Shown here one piece after another: positions 34,054 through 42,712 of a stretch of 64,000 nucleotides of DNA. Positions within the stretch are counted from its first letter, which is position 1; the number at the start of each line of letters is the position of its first letter. Source of the DNA: Alphaproteobacteria bacterium LSUCC0719 (GTDB lineage Bacteria > Pseudomonadota > Alphaproteobacteria > Puniceispirillales > Puniceispirillaceae); contig JBFPJN010000001.1 of assembly GCA_040839025.1 (NCBI GenBank), positions 248,001 to 312,000 on the forward strand, given 5' to 3'. The position numbers and the translations under genes are program-made. The notes below the pieces were generated by a model. The model made no database searches. It saw nothing but the letters and a program-made list of their open reading frames with translations, and was not told the origin of the DNA.

Positions 34054-35174
34054 GACATCACCCCGGTGGCTGGTCTGCGTTGGGGTGACGGTCCGCTAAA
34101 GGAGGGCAAACCCAGCAGTGTCAGCATCACAAATCCGGGGATGATCACGCTGGCGTAGAGAACAGGGACGGTGGCCGGGATCGCGGTGACAAGAGATCGT
34201 GAAGATATAATCGCGGCGATGCACAGCATTCCTGTGCAGAACGTCATCAGAGTTCGACGCGACCAGGTGCTGCGTCGGACCTGCCCGAAAAGCACCCCGC
34301 AACTGGCGGTCAAGACCAGAACCAGCGCCAACGCCGGTGATACAATCCTGTAATGCCCTTCAGCGCGGCGTTGACTGACATAGTCGGGGCTTGGTGATTT
34401 GGCGGGGTCCAGAAGGTTGGCGATCGTATCCTCGTTCATGTCGATTGGCATCCGGGTCGCCTCCTTTCGGTCTTGCGGTGCAATCGTCACTGTGTGGGTG
34501 TCGAAAAGAAGTTTCGCCCCGGCCTGTTCATTGCTGCCAAGTTCCATCCGCTCGCCATCCTGAAGCAGCACAGCGGGAAGCCCGTCACGCTCGATGAAAC
34601 GACCGACGCTCGACGTCATGGTGATGACTTTTCCTTCGGTGCGTTCATCATGAATAAAGATGTCGCGGGCCAACCCGTCATCGAACCTTTCGCCAATCAG
34701 CATTGTCATGCCATCGACAACATCGATGAACACATCGTCCTGCAGCATGACCGTTGGAATGCTGCTGCGGACCTTGAACTGAACCTGCTTGTAGATACCG
34801 AAACTTGTCGGCAGCAGAATTGTCGAATTCATCGCCAGAACGAATGTCAGAAGAAGGCCAAGCATGATCGGGGCCCTGGCAAGTTGCAGCGCGCTTCTGC
34901 CACTGGCCTGCATCACCAGTAATTCCCGGTCTGCAACAGCGCGATGGAATACCCAGGTTACGGCAACGAAACCGCCGATTGGTACCGCGATTGTCAGCCA
35001 GAGCGGTATGACCGTGACCGACATCAACAGAAATTCTGAAACCGGCGCACCACGATTGATCACCATCTCGAGGATGCGGATTGTCTGGAACAGCCACATG
35101 ATGCCGACAAGCGTTGTCGACACGGCAATGGTTGTCCGGATCATCTGTGCAAAAAGGTAGCGGTCGAATTGCAT
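34050..35174 (-). CDS. lptF: LPS export permease LptF
   Basis: A 374-residue permease, the partner of LptG, with the same helix-jellyroll-helix plan; it begins MQFDRYLFAQMIRTTIAV. The start at 35174 is preceded by AAGGGG at 6 bases; the frame is open to 35270, but the extra part includes an unrelated hydrophobic stretch. Divergent from pepA. Confidence 0.93.
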   Translation of the reverse strand: MQFDRYLFAQMIRTTIAVSTTLVGIMWLFQTIRILEMVINRGAPVSEFLLMSVTVIPLWLTIAVPIGGFVAVTWVFHRAVADRELLVMQASGRSALQLARAPIMLGLLLTFVLAMNSTILLPTSFGIYKQVQFKVRSSIPTVMLQDDVFIDVVDGMTMLIGERFDDGLARDIFIHDERTEGKVITMTSSVGRFIERDGLPAVLLQDGERMELGSNEQAGAKLLFDTHTVTIAPQDRKEATRMPIDMNEDTIANLLDPAKSPSPDYVSQRRAEGHYRIVSPALALVLVLTASCGVLFGQVRRSTWSRRTLMTFCTGMLCIAAIISSRSLVTAIPATVPVLYASVIIPGFVMLTLLGLPSFSGPSPQRRPATGVMS

Positions 35175-35290
35175 GTCGGCCCCTTGAGAGTCTGCGGGCA
35201 TGATTACCATATGGAAACAGGAAAAGGCAAAAGCTATGACGCCTGTGACAGCTGTCAGGATGGACATCATTGGCCCGTCATGACGACAGT

Positions 35291-35319
35291 TTGACAGGCG
35301 TGTGGCAAAGCTGTTTTAT
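35291..35319 (+). promoter_or_regulatory. Candidate sigma70 promoter for pepA
   Basis: Consensus TTGACA (35291-35296), 17-base spacer, TTTTAT (35314-35319), about 62 bases before the pepA start in the gap shared with lptF. Confidence 0.6.
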
Positions 35320-35381
35320 CAAACGCCCTGCGCCGGGTCGTGGTTCCGGTGCGCAGGTTCATTTCAGACAGGATAGGCATC

Positions 35382-36854
35382 ATGGCATCCAAACTCGATC
35401 TTTCCTTTTCTTCGAATGTCCCTGAGGGCAGTCAGGCGACCATATGTCTCGTGGCCGAGGGTGGCACCTTGTTGCCTGCACTAGAAAAATCCGTGGCGGC
35501 TGCGGTGATTGCCGGCATGTCCGCAGCCCAGTTCACCGGCGAGGCCAACAAGTCGCTGACGCTGTTTCTTGAGGCTGGCATATTCGTGTTGATTGGAACC
35601 GGTTCCGATGTGGCGTCGGGAAGCGCCGCAGAAGAGGTCGGTGGACGGACCTTTGCCGCCGTTGAAGGGCTGGAGACAAAGCGGGCCCATCTCCCGGATC
35701 AGGGGCTTGGTGATGATGTCATGGCAGACCTGCTTATGGGCATGATGTCAGCTGCCTATAACTTTGAGGATTATTTCACGGAATCACCGCGGCGTGAAAA
35801 GTCGGTCCAGATCACCGTTGTGTCTGACACGCTTGCCGAGGCGCATCCCGCTGTCAGTGACAGAATGGGACTTATGAAGGGCGTTGAAATGGCCCGGAAC
35901 CTTGTGTTCGAGCCACCCAACAGGCTGTTCCCGGTGGAGTTCGCCACACGATGCCTTGAGCTTGAAAAGCTCGGTGTTGATGTGACGGTTCTTGATGAAG
36001 CGGCCATGGAAGATCTTGGCATGGGCGCCCTGCTTGGCGTCGGTCAGGGCAGTCGGCGCGAATCCCGGCTGGTTGTAATGAACTGGCGTGGCGGCGCTGA
36101 CGAGGCGCCGATCGCGCTTGTCGGCAAGGGTGTCACTTTTGACACTGGCGGTATCTCGCTGAAGCCAGCCAAGGGCATGGAGGATATGAAGTTCGACATG
36201 GGCGGCGCGGCCGCTGTCACCGGCACCATGATGGCGGTTGCGTCGCGCAAGGTCGCGCGAAATGTCGTAGGTGTGATCGGCCTTGTTGAAAACATGCCGG
36301 ATGGCAATGCGCAGCGACCGGGTGATGTCGTAACCTCGATGGCCGGCAAGACAATCGAGGTTATCAATACCGACGCCGAAGGTAGGCTGGTGCTGGCCGA
36401 TGCACTGCATTACACGCAGACCCAGTTCAAACCACAGGCGATGGTGGATCTGGCGACCTTGACCGGGGCGATGATTGTCGCGCTTGGCAAGGAATATGCC
36501 GGTGTGTTCAGCAATAGTGATGATCTTTCCAACCAGCTTTCTCGCGCTGGCGAGGCAACGCTTGAGCCTGTCTGGCGGATGCCACTTGGCAAGGCCTATC
36601 ACCAGCAGCTGAAATCCCACATTGCCGACATGAAAAATATCGGTGGGCCTGCAGGTGGGTCGATCACCGCTGCCTGTTTCCTGGAACGGTTCGTGACCGA
36701 CACCCCCTGGGCGCATCTCGATATTGCCGGCAAGGCGTGGTCTGACAAAGCGACAAAGACCGTGCCAAAGGGGGGCACGGGCTATGGTGTCAGGTTGCTC
36801 AGCCGGCTGGTTGATGACTGGCAGTCTGTCGAAATATCGTCGGATGACTCGTGA
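35382..36854 (+). CDS. pepA: Leucyl aminopeptidase (cytosol aminopeptidase)
   Basis: A 490-residue M17 aminopeptidase. Two-metal active site: K249 and D254 in VGKGVTFDTGG, K261, D272, and D331, E333 and R335 in NTDAEGRL. The N-terminal macro-like domain covers residues 1-160. AGGATAGG precedes the ATG at 35382; the frame is open to a GTG at 35340. Precedes holC by 23 bases, a common pairing (pepA-holC). In E. coli PepA also has DNA-binding roles; not shown here. Confidence 0.96.
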   Translation: MASKLDLSFSSNVPEGSQATICLVAEGGTLLPALEKSVAAAVIAGMSAAQFTGEANKSLTLFLEAGIFVLIGTGSDVASGSAAEEVGGRTFAAVEGLETKRAHLPDQGLGDDVMADLLMGMMSAAYNFEDYFTESPRREKSVQITVVSDTLAEAHPAVSDRMGLMKGVEMARNLVFEPPNRLFPVEFATRCLELEKLGVDVTVLDEAAMEDLGMGALLGVGQGSRRESRLVVMNWRGGADEAPIALVGKGVTFDTGGISLKPAKGMEDMKFDMGGAAAVTGTMMAVASRKVARNVVGVIGLVENMPDGNAQRPGDVVTSMAGKTIEVINTDAEGRLVLADALHYTQTQFKPQAMVDLATLTGAMIVALGKEYAGVFSNSDDLSNQLSRAGEATLEPVWRMPLGKAYHQQLKSHIADMKNIGGPAGGSITAACFLERFVTDTPWAHLDIAGKAWSDKATKTVPKGGTGYGVRLLSRLVDDWQSVEISSDDS

Positions 36855-36877
36855 TGTGACGGGGTGGGGCGACCGAT

Positions 36878-37330
36878 ATGCCGCAGGTTGATTTCTATCA
36901 CCTGACCCGATCTGATTTGCCGGATGCGCTGATCATGCTGATCGAAAAATCGCGTCTGGCCGGACGCAAGGCACTTGTCCAGTGCCCGCGTCCCGCTGCC
37001 GAGGCGATTGACGATGATCTGTGGGCCAGAGACCCTGATTCCTGGCTGCCGCATGGCCTTGATGCGGGCGAGGGCGCCTCGCATGCCGTGGCATGGATTG
37101 TCTCCGAGGGAACGACAAATCCGATCGGGGCCGAATTCCTGTTTCTTCTGCACGGTGCCGAGCGCGAGGACATGGACGGCTTCGAGCGGGTGTTCAATCT
37201 ATTCGACGGCAGGTCCGAGGCGCAGGTTGAACAGGCCCGCACGCAATGGCAGACATGGCGCGACATGGCCGGGCTGGAAATGCGGTATTTCGCCCAGGAT
37301 GATGACGGGAAATGGCAGCAGCGCGCCTGA
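36878..37330 (+). CDS. holC: DNA polymerase III chi subunit
   Basis: A 150-residue HolC. VDFYHLTRSDLPDALIMLIEK and GRKALVQCP at the start, LWARDPDSWLPHG in the middle and HGAEREDMDGFERVFNLFDG near the end fit the family. Chi links the clamp loader to SSB. Its place after pepA supports the assignment. Confidence 0.93.
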   Translation: MPQVDFYHLTRSDLPDALIMLIEKSRLAGRKALVQCPRPAAEAIDDDLWARDPDSWLPHGLDAGEGASHAVAWIVSEGTTNPIGAEFLFLLHGAEREDMDGFERVFNLFDGRSEAQVEQARTQWQTWRDMAGLEMRYFAQDDDGKWQQRA

Positions 37331-37375
37331 TCGCGGGGTCAGTGTCTGTTCAATGCTCGGAATGGGCTTTTGTCC

Positions 37376-37404
37376 TTGTAACCGCGCCCGTCTCGCCCTA
37401 TTAA
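37376..37404 (+). promoter_or_regulatory. Candidate sigma70 promoter for ndk
   Basis: TTGTAA (37376-37381), 17-base spacer, TATTAA (37399-37404), 76 bases before the ndk ATG. Confidence 0.5.
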
Positions 37405-37480
37405 GGCGGCGTCCGTGCAGGGACATGATATCCCTGCCTCAACCAGTTTAATTTCGACCAATTCAGTCAAAGGGAAAACC

Positions 37481-37903
37481 ATGGCCCTCGAAAGAACTTT
37501 CTCAATCATCAAGCCGGATGCCACACGTCGCAACGTTACCGGCCAGATCAACGCCCGTTTTGAGGCCGCCGGCCTTCGCATCGTCGCACAGAAGCGCAAG
37601 CTGCTGAGCGAGGGTGAAGCGCAGGCATTCTATGCCGTCCACAAGGAACGCCCCTTCTATAACGACCTTGTTGCCTTCATGACATCGGGTCCGGTCGTGC
37701 TGCAGGTTCTGGAAGGCGAGAATGCCATCGCCAAGAACCGCGAAGTCATGGGCGCCACCAACCCTGCCGACGCTGCCGAGGGTACGATCCGCAAGGATTT
37801 CGCGGAATCCATCGAGGCCAACTCCGTGCATGGCTCGGACGCGCCTGAAACCGCGGCCGCCGAGATTGCCTTTTTCTTTTCGGGCAGCGAAATCACCGGC
37901 TGA
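37481..37903 (+). CDS. ndk: Nucleoside diphosphate kinase
   Basis: A 140-residue kinase that balances NTP pools. The phospho-histidine is H117 in [23 protein letters not shown] and [15 protein letters not shown] are canonical. AAAGGG precedes the ATG at 37481 with a 6-base gap. Own promoter upstream and a strong hairpin downstream make it a single-gene unit. Confidence 0.98.
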   Translation: MALERTFSIIKPDATRRNVTGQINARFEAAGLRIVAQKRKLLSEGEAQAFYAVHKERPFYNDLVAFMTSGPVVLQVLEGENAIAKNREVMGATNPADAAEGTIRKDFAESIEANSVHGSDAPETAAAEIAFFFSGSEITG

Positions 37904-37929
37904 CATTTGCGATCAGCCTGAAACGACAA

Positions 37930-37954
37930 CGGCGGCACCTTGGTGCCGCCGTTT
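37930..37954 (+). terminator. Terminator after ndk
   Basis: Perfect 10-bp stem CGGCGGCACC (37930-37939), 2-base centre, GGTGCCGCCG (37942-37951), then TTT. It lies 26 bases after ndk and may also serve coxIV from the other side. Confidence 0.8.
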
Positions 37955-37975
37955 GCATATGGAATTGGCGCCAGT

Positions 37976-38107
37976 CTAGAGAAGGGTGGCGGCCATGATG
38001 ACAAGCGTCAGAATAACCAGAACGATGACGATTTTTGAGCCGTTCATGAAGCTGTTGTAAAAGCTCAGATGTGACTGTGCCTGCTTGTCGAAATTTTCGG
38101 TGTTCAT
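37976..38107 (-). CDS. aa3-type cytochrome c oxidase subunit IV (43 aa)
   Basis: A 43-residue ORF beginning MNTENFDKQAQSHLSFYNSF and ending in one membrane helix KIVIVLVILTLVIMAATLL. This layout, a short soluble part with a HxxxYxxF pattern and one C-terminal helix, is that of the bacterial aa3-oxidase subunit IV micro-protein. GGGGGAG lies 9 bases upstream. The other oxidase genes are not in the window, so it is an orphan locus, which is common for this subunit. Confidence 0.8.
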   Translation of the reverse strand: MNTENFDKQAQSHLSFYNSFMNGSKIVIVLVILTLVIMAATLL

Positions 38108-38146
38108 GTGATAGCACTCCCCCGCCATGTCTCGGATCTGTTACGT

Positions 38147-38175
38147 GTTATGGCGTAGCGTCGTGATGAAATCAA
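38147..38175 (-). promoter_or_regulatory. Candidate promoter for coxIV
   Basis: Minus strand TTGATT (38175-38170), 17-base spacer, CATAAC (38152-38147). It is almost the same hexamer pair as the purF candidate at 16229-16257. Confidence 0.35.
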
Positions 38176-38241
38176 TATTTAGATCGATTTTGGAATGCGG
38201 ATTTGGCATGTGGATTCGTACCGGGGGCGGGGCCGCCGGCC

Positions 38242-38913
38242 TCAGGGCCAGATGACGGCTGGCATCAATATGCTGGCGATGCCGGCATCGGTCTGTGCCA
38301 GCGCCTGTGTGCCTTGGTGCCACTGCGGCATGCCATCGGCAATCTGCAGCACGCCACTGGCAAGTGACATCATCACGAACGGATAAAGGGCGTGTTCCAA
38401 TGTCAGCACACGTGCCGCCAGCTGCGACTCGCTCTCTTCATAGTCAACCGCCAGCGCGGCCTGCAGAAGTAAGGGGCCGTCATCCAGTAGCGGTGTGACG
38501 ATATGTACGCTGGCCCCGTGGCGGGACTGTCCGCTGGCAAGGGCGCGGGCATGTGTGTCCAGCCCCTTCAGTTCGGGAAGCAGCGAGGGATGGATATTGA
38601 TAATCCTGTTGGGGAACCTGCTGACAAACCCGGCCGATAGAATCGCCATATAGCCGGCAAGCACAACCCAGTCGGCGTTCGCTGCCTCTATGCAGTCTGC
38701 CAATGCCGCTTCATGCGCGGATTTGTCGGCATAGTCCCGGCGGTCGACAAGCCGTATTGGCAGATTTTGTGATGCGGCGCTGTCCAGTCCCGCGCAGGGG
38801 GTGTTTGCCGCCACCAGAACGATCTGTATGTCGTTCTGCATTGCTGCCGCGACCTCGGCAAGGCGAAGCATATTGCTTCCCCTGCCTGAAATCAGAATGG
38901 CGATCCGGATCAT
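38242..38913 (-). CDS. purN: Phosphoribosylglycinamide formyltransferase
   Basis: A 223-residue formyltransferase for the third step of purine synthesis. SGRGSN at 9-14 binds the substrate phosphate; N106, H108 (NIHPSLLP) and D144 or D145 (LLDDGP) form the active site. Its ATG overlaps the purM stop by four bases. About 20 residues longer at the C-terminus than E. coli PurN. Confidence 0.95.
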   Translation of the reverse strand: MIRIAILISGRGSNMLRLAEVAAAMQNDIQIVLVAANTPCAGLDSAASQNLPIRLVDRRDYADKSAHEAALADCIEAANADWVVLAGYMAILSAGFVSRFPNRIINIHPSLLPELKGLDTHARALASGQSRHGASVHIVTPLLDDGPLLLQAALAVDYEESESQLAARVLTLEHALYPFVMMSLASGVLQIADGMPQWHQGTQALAQTDAGIASILMPAVIWP

Positions 38914-39995
38914 GACATCGTCGGCCAGCTATCCATCGAGACGAATTCGACCGGCTGGTCGTCGCGACGTGCCACCAGCTCGCCGGCAATCCATGCATTC
39001 GGCTCGCCATTGTCCTGCAGCGCCGCAAGGCATCCATCCGCATCCGCTGCGGATACAAAGATCAACATGCCGATTCCACAATTGAAGGTGCGCGCAAGTT
39101 CACCCGACCGCACACCGCCGGCACGCCCAAGCCAGTCAAAGATAGGGGGCAGGCTCCATCTGGCGCAGTCAAGCCTCAGCGCCAGATCATCGCCATAGAT
39201 TCTTGGCGGGTTCTCGACAAGGCCACCACCGGTGACATGGCAGATGCCGTTCACCTGGCATTGAGAATGTGCGGTGCGGGCTGCATGGTGATAGATTCGT
39301 GTCGGGGTCAGCAGGGCTTCACCCAGGCTGCCGTCAATGCCTTCGATCTGGCTGTCCAGGTCGGCTCCGGCAAGATCGATGACTTTGCGGACCAGCGAAA
39401 ATCCGTTGGAATGGACGCCGGACGAGGGCAGGGCGATGGCAATATCGCCTTTTGCAGGCATTTCGCGCGACAGCAGGGTGCCGCGTTCCGCCGCGCCCAC
39501 CGCAAAACCGGCAAGGTCGAAGCCGCCGCTTGGATAGACTCCCGGCATTTCTGCCGTTTCACCGCCAATCAAGGCCGCCTCGCAGGCAACGCACCCGTCG
39601 GCAATGCCGGCGATCACTTCCGCGGCAATGGCCCGATCAAGCTTGCCGGTGGCGAAGTAATCCAGAAAGAACAGTGGCACCGCGCCCTGCGCGATGAGGT
39701 CATTGACACACATCGCCACCAGATCGATGCCAAGGCCGCGATATTGTCCAATCGCCCGGGCAAGCTCCAGTTTCGTGCCCACACCATCGGTGGCGGCAAC
39801 AAGGATCGGGTCCTCAAAGCCGGCGGCGCGCAGATCAAACAGGCCGCCAAAGCCGCCAAGCGCAACATCCGCACCCGGTCTGCGGGTTCGTTTCGCGTCT
39901 GGCGCGATATCCCGGACAAGCGCGTCACCGGCGTCAATATCGACCCCGGCATCCCGATAGCTGAGAGAATTCTGTACCGACGATTTGTCCGACAT
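38910..39995 (-). CDS. purM: Phosphoribosylformylglycinamidine cyclo-ligase
   Basis: A 361-residue ATP-dependent cyclase (AIR synthetase). LSYRDAGVDIDAGDALV at the start, TDGVGTKLELA, VNDLIAQGA and GGETAEMPGVY are diagnostic. The start at 39995 is chosen because the family alignment starts there; the frame is open to 40046. Coupled to purN; divergent from the DUF2066 gene. Confidence 0.95.
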   Translation of the reverse strand: MSDKSSVQNSLSYRDAGVDIDAGDALVRDIAPDAKRTRRPGADVALGGFGGLFDLRAAGFEDPILVAATDGVGTKLELARAIGQYRGLGIDLVAMCVNDLIAQGAVPLFFLDYFATGKLDRAIAAEVIAGIADGCVACEAALIGGETAEMPGVYPSGGFDLAGFAVGAAERGTLLSREMPAKGDIAIALPSSGVHSNGFSLVRKVIDLAGADLDSQIEGIDGSLGEALLTPTRIYHHAARTAHSQCQVNGICHVTGGGLVENPPRIYGDDLALRLDCARWSLPPIFDWLGRAGGVRSGELARTFNCGIGMLIFVSAADADGCLAALQDNGEPNAWIAGELVARRDDQPVEFVSMDSWPTMS

Positions 39996-40060
39996 GCTGG
40001 CAAGCCTAAGGTTTAATGGTGTAGTAATGGCAGGAGCCGCCATCATACCGTTTCGACATC

Positions 40061-41197
40061 ATGCGTATAGTCACATTCTTCTGTTCATTGTCATTCCTGT
40101 CCCGCTATCTGGGAGTCGGGCTGGTGATTGCCGCGTTTTCTGCGGCGATGATTCCCGCGGCGCATGCGTTTGAACAATGTCCGGCACCGCAATTCGGGGT
40201 CACCGGCATTGCCATCGACCGGTCCGAACAGACAGCCGAAGAGGCGCAGACCCTCGGCATTCAACAGGCGGCACGGGTTGGGTTCCAGCGCGTACTCATG
40301 CGTTTGCTTCGCGACAACGTGGCGGCGGCGGCATTCATCGAGGATCATGAACCCGACCAGTTTGTCGATTTCTATCGTATTGCTGATGAAAACAGCCTTG
40401 ATGGTCGCTATATCGCCGAGCTGGATTATTGTTTTCAGGCTCAACGGTTGCGGGCGGCCATGCGCGAGGCTGGCCTGCAATGGGCCGAGCTGGTCAGCCC
40501 GAAGATACTTGTGCTGCCTGTCTGGCTGGCACCGGATGGTGCGCGTGCCTGGCAGGCTGACAATGCCTGGCTTGCCGGCTGGCGCGAAGCTGTCGCCAAG
40601 GCCGATGGCCTTGTCGATTTCACCCTGCTGGCGCCAACCATTGTGAATGAGCGGAGCCTGCGTGCCGAGGATATTGTGGCTGCCGACGGCGCAACGCTGC
40701 GCCGCGCCGCGACAGTGGCCGGTGCTGAACAGATCATGCTGGTGATTGCCCAGCTTGACTATGTTGGGTCAAAACAGGTGCTTACGGTGGATGGGACGCT
40801 GTTTACGGCCGCGGCCGAGGAACTCACGGTGCTGGCCAACATGGTTGACCGCCCCGTTTATGACAATCTCGACCTGCAGCTTGATTATGCGCGCATGTAT
40901 ATCCTCGGCGAGCTGGAGGCAGGCTGGCACCGTGCCAATATCATCGAGGGCGGCACATCCCGCGAAATCACGGTCGAGGTACCGGTGGCCAGTCTGCGCG
41001 ACTGGGCGGCCCGGATTGATGCCTTTGAGTCACTTGCGGTGATCGACAGCTATGTTGTCAGGAAGATAGATATGCGCAGTGGTCTTGTAACGCTGAAGAT
41101 TGTAGGCAGTGATGCAGCCATAGCAAACGCGCTGGCGACCCGGAACCTGCGGCTGACAAGACGCGATAACGGAAACAGCGTCATTGAACCCTTCTAG
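40061..41197 (+). CDS. DUF2066-type exported protein
   Basis: A 378-residue protein with a signal peptide (about residues 14-36, ending in AAHAFEQC). The mature part has RVLMRLLRDN, AELDYCFQAQRLRAAMREAGL and VLPVWLAPDG, which fit the DUF2066 family often found beside purM and hda. Function unknown. Followed by hdaA, 12 bases away, so both are likely co-transcribed. Confidence 0.82.
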   Translation: MRIVTFFCSLSFLSRYLGVGLVIAAFSAAMIPAAHAFEQCPAPQFGVTGIAIDRSEQTAEEAQTLGIQQAARVGFQRVLMRLLRDNVAAAAFIEDHEPDQFVDFYRIADENSLDGRYIAELDYCFQAQRLRAAMREAGLQWAELVSPKILVLPVWLAPDGARAWQADNAWLAGWREAVAKADGLVDFTLLAPTIVNERSLRAEDIVAADGATLRRAATVAGAEQIMLVIAQLDYVGSKQVLTVDGTLFTAAAEELTVLANMVDRPVYDNLDLQLDYARMYILGELEAGWHRANIIEGGTSREITVEVPVASLRDWAARIDAFESLAVIDSYVVRKIDMRSGLVTLKIVGSDAAIANALATRNLRLTRRDNGNSVIEPF

Positions 41198-41209
41198 ACC
41201 CGGATAGTG

Positions 41210-41926
41210 ATGCGACAGCTCCCCCTAGACCTCCAGTTCCTTTCCATGCAGGGACGCGAGGATTTCATCATCGGTGACAGCAACCGCCTGGCGGCGGCGA
41301 TGATTGATCGATGGCCGGACTGGCCGGGCCAGTTCCGGGCGGTAAATCTTGTCGGCCCTGCTGCCAGTGGCAAGAGCCATCTTGCCACGATATGGCGGCA
41401 TCAGTCCGGGGCTGGGACGCTGACGGGACTTGCCGACTGGTCTCCTGAAAATGCAGCCGGACATTATGTTCTGGTTTCGCCGCAGCCGGGTGATGGCTGG
41501 CCGGACGAAGCCCTGTTTCATTTGCTCAACAGGACGGTCGATGACGGCTCGTCGCTGCTGATTCTCAGCCCTGAACCGGTGGCCGGCCTTGCCTGGCATC
41601 TTCCCGATCTGCTGTCGCGGTTGCGGGCGCTCAACATGGTGCGTCTCGAGCGGCCGGATGACGCGCTGCTGTGCCGGCTTCTGGAAAAGTATTTTGCCGA
41701 CAGGCAGCTTGCCGTCAGCCGCGAGGTCGTCGATTACATGGTTGGCCGGATGGAACGAAGTTTTCTGGCAGTACAGACAATTGCTGCGGCAATGGACAAG
41801 CGTTCGCTGGCCGAGCGTCGCAATCTGACCTTGCCGCTGGCCCGCGAGATCATGGCCGAATTTGCCGATGGTGTTCATTCACGGCAATCGGCGCTTCCCA
41901 CCAGAATGGATGAACAGGAGAACTAG
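41210..41926 (+). CDS. hdaA: HdaA-type DnaA regulatory inactivator
   Basis: A 238-residue DnaA-related AAA+ protein without the DNA-binding domain. The N-terminal QLPLDL (residues 3-8) is the beta-clamp-binding motif of Hda; LVGPAASGKSHLA is a Walker A loop. In Caulobacter HdaA promotes ATP hydrolysis by DnaA on the replisome. The ATG at 41210 directly follows a GTG that could also start the gene. Next gene starts at the base after its stop. Confidence 0.92.
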   Translation: MRQLPLDLQFLSMQGREDFIIGDSNRLAAAMIDRWPDWPGQFRAVNLVGPAASGKSHLATIWRHQSGAGTLTGLADWSPENAAGHYVLVSPQPGDGWPDEALFHLLNRTVDDGSSLLILSPEPVAGLAWHLPDLLSRLRALNMVRLERPDDALLCRLLEKYFADRQLAVSREVVDYMVGRMERSFLAVQTIAAAMDKRSLAERRNLTLPLAREIMAEFADGVHSRQSALPTRMDEQEN

Positions 41927-42709
41927 ATGTTGGATTTTGGAATTTCGGGAAAGACCGCCATTGTGTGCGCGTCGAGCAAGGGGCTTGGCTTTGGGTGTGC
42001 GGACGCGCTGGCGGCGGTTGGCGTCAATCTGGTGATGAATGCACGCACCGCCGAGACCCTTGCCGCGGCGGCGGACAGGATCCGCACCAAGCACGGTGTT
42101 TCAGTAACCGAGGTGGCCAGCGACATCACCACACCCGATGGCCGGGCGGCGGTTCTTGATGCTGCCGGGCAGGTCGATATCCTGGTCAATAATGCAGGTG
42201 GACCGCCCCCTGGTGACTTCCGTGACTGGACTCGCGAGACCTGGATCGAAGCGTTTGATGCCAACATGCTGGCTGCTTTTGATCTGATCAAGGCTGTGGT
42301 GGATCCGATGATCGAACGGCGGTTCGGCAGGATCGTCAACATCACCTCGGGTTCGGTCAAATCGCCGATACCCATGCTTGGCCTGTCGAATGGAGCGCGG
42401 GCGGCGTTGACCGGCTTTTGTGCCGGGCTGTCGCGTCAGGTGGCACAGCATAATGTGACCATCAATGGCCTGTTGCCAGGCCAGTTCAACACCGACAGGA
42501 TCGAATCGCTGATCAACAATACGGCCAAGGCCGAAGGTCGGTCGCCAGCCGATGTGCGCGCCACTTTCGAAGGCCGCAATCCGACGAAAAGGCTGGGAGA
42601 GATCGAGGAATTCGGATTTGCCTGCGCGTGGATGTGCAGCGCCCATTCCGGCTATCTGACCGGCCAGAATATCCTGATCGATGGCGGCAGCTTCAACAGC
42701 ACCCTGTAG
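41927..42709 (+). CDS. SDR family protein lacking the Tyr-x3-Lys pair
   Basis: A 260-residue Rossmann-fold protein of the SDR superfamily. Cofactor loop CASSKGLGFG at 14-23 replaces the usual TGxxxGxG, LVNNAGGPPPGD near 86-97, catalytic-type serines in ITSGSVKSPIP (S141, S143). Where YxxxK is expected the sequence reads LGLSNGARAAL, so the tyrosine and lysine are absent. Related proteins are often annotated as 3-oxoacyl-ACP reductases, but fatty-acid reduction by the usual mechanism is unlikely. Begins right after the hdaA stop. Confidence 0.85.
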   Translation: MLDFGISGKTAIVCASSKGLGFGCADALAAVGVNLVMNARTAETLAAAADRIRTKHGVSVTEVASDITTPDGRAAVLDAAGQVDILVNNAGGPPPGDFRDWTRETWIEAFDANMLAAFDLIKAVVDPMIERRFGRIVNITSGSVKSPIPMLGLSNGARAALTGFCAGLSRQVAQHNVTINGLLPGQFNTDRIESLINNTAKAEGRSPADVRATFEGRNPTKRLGEIEEFGFACAWMCSAHSGYLTGQNILIDGGSFNSTL

Positions 42710-42712
42710 CGT

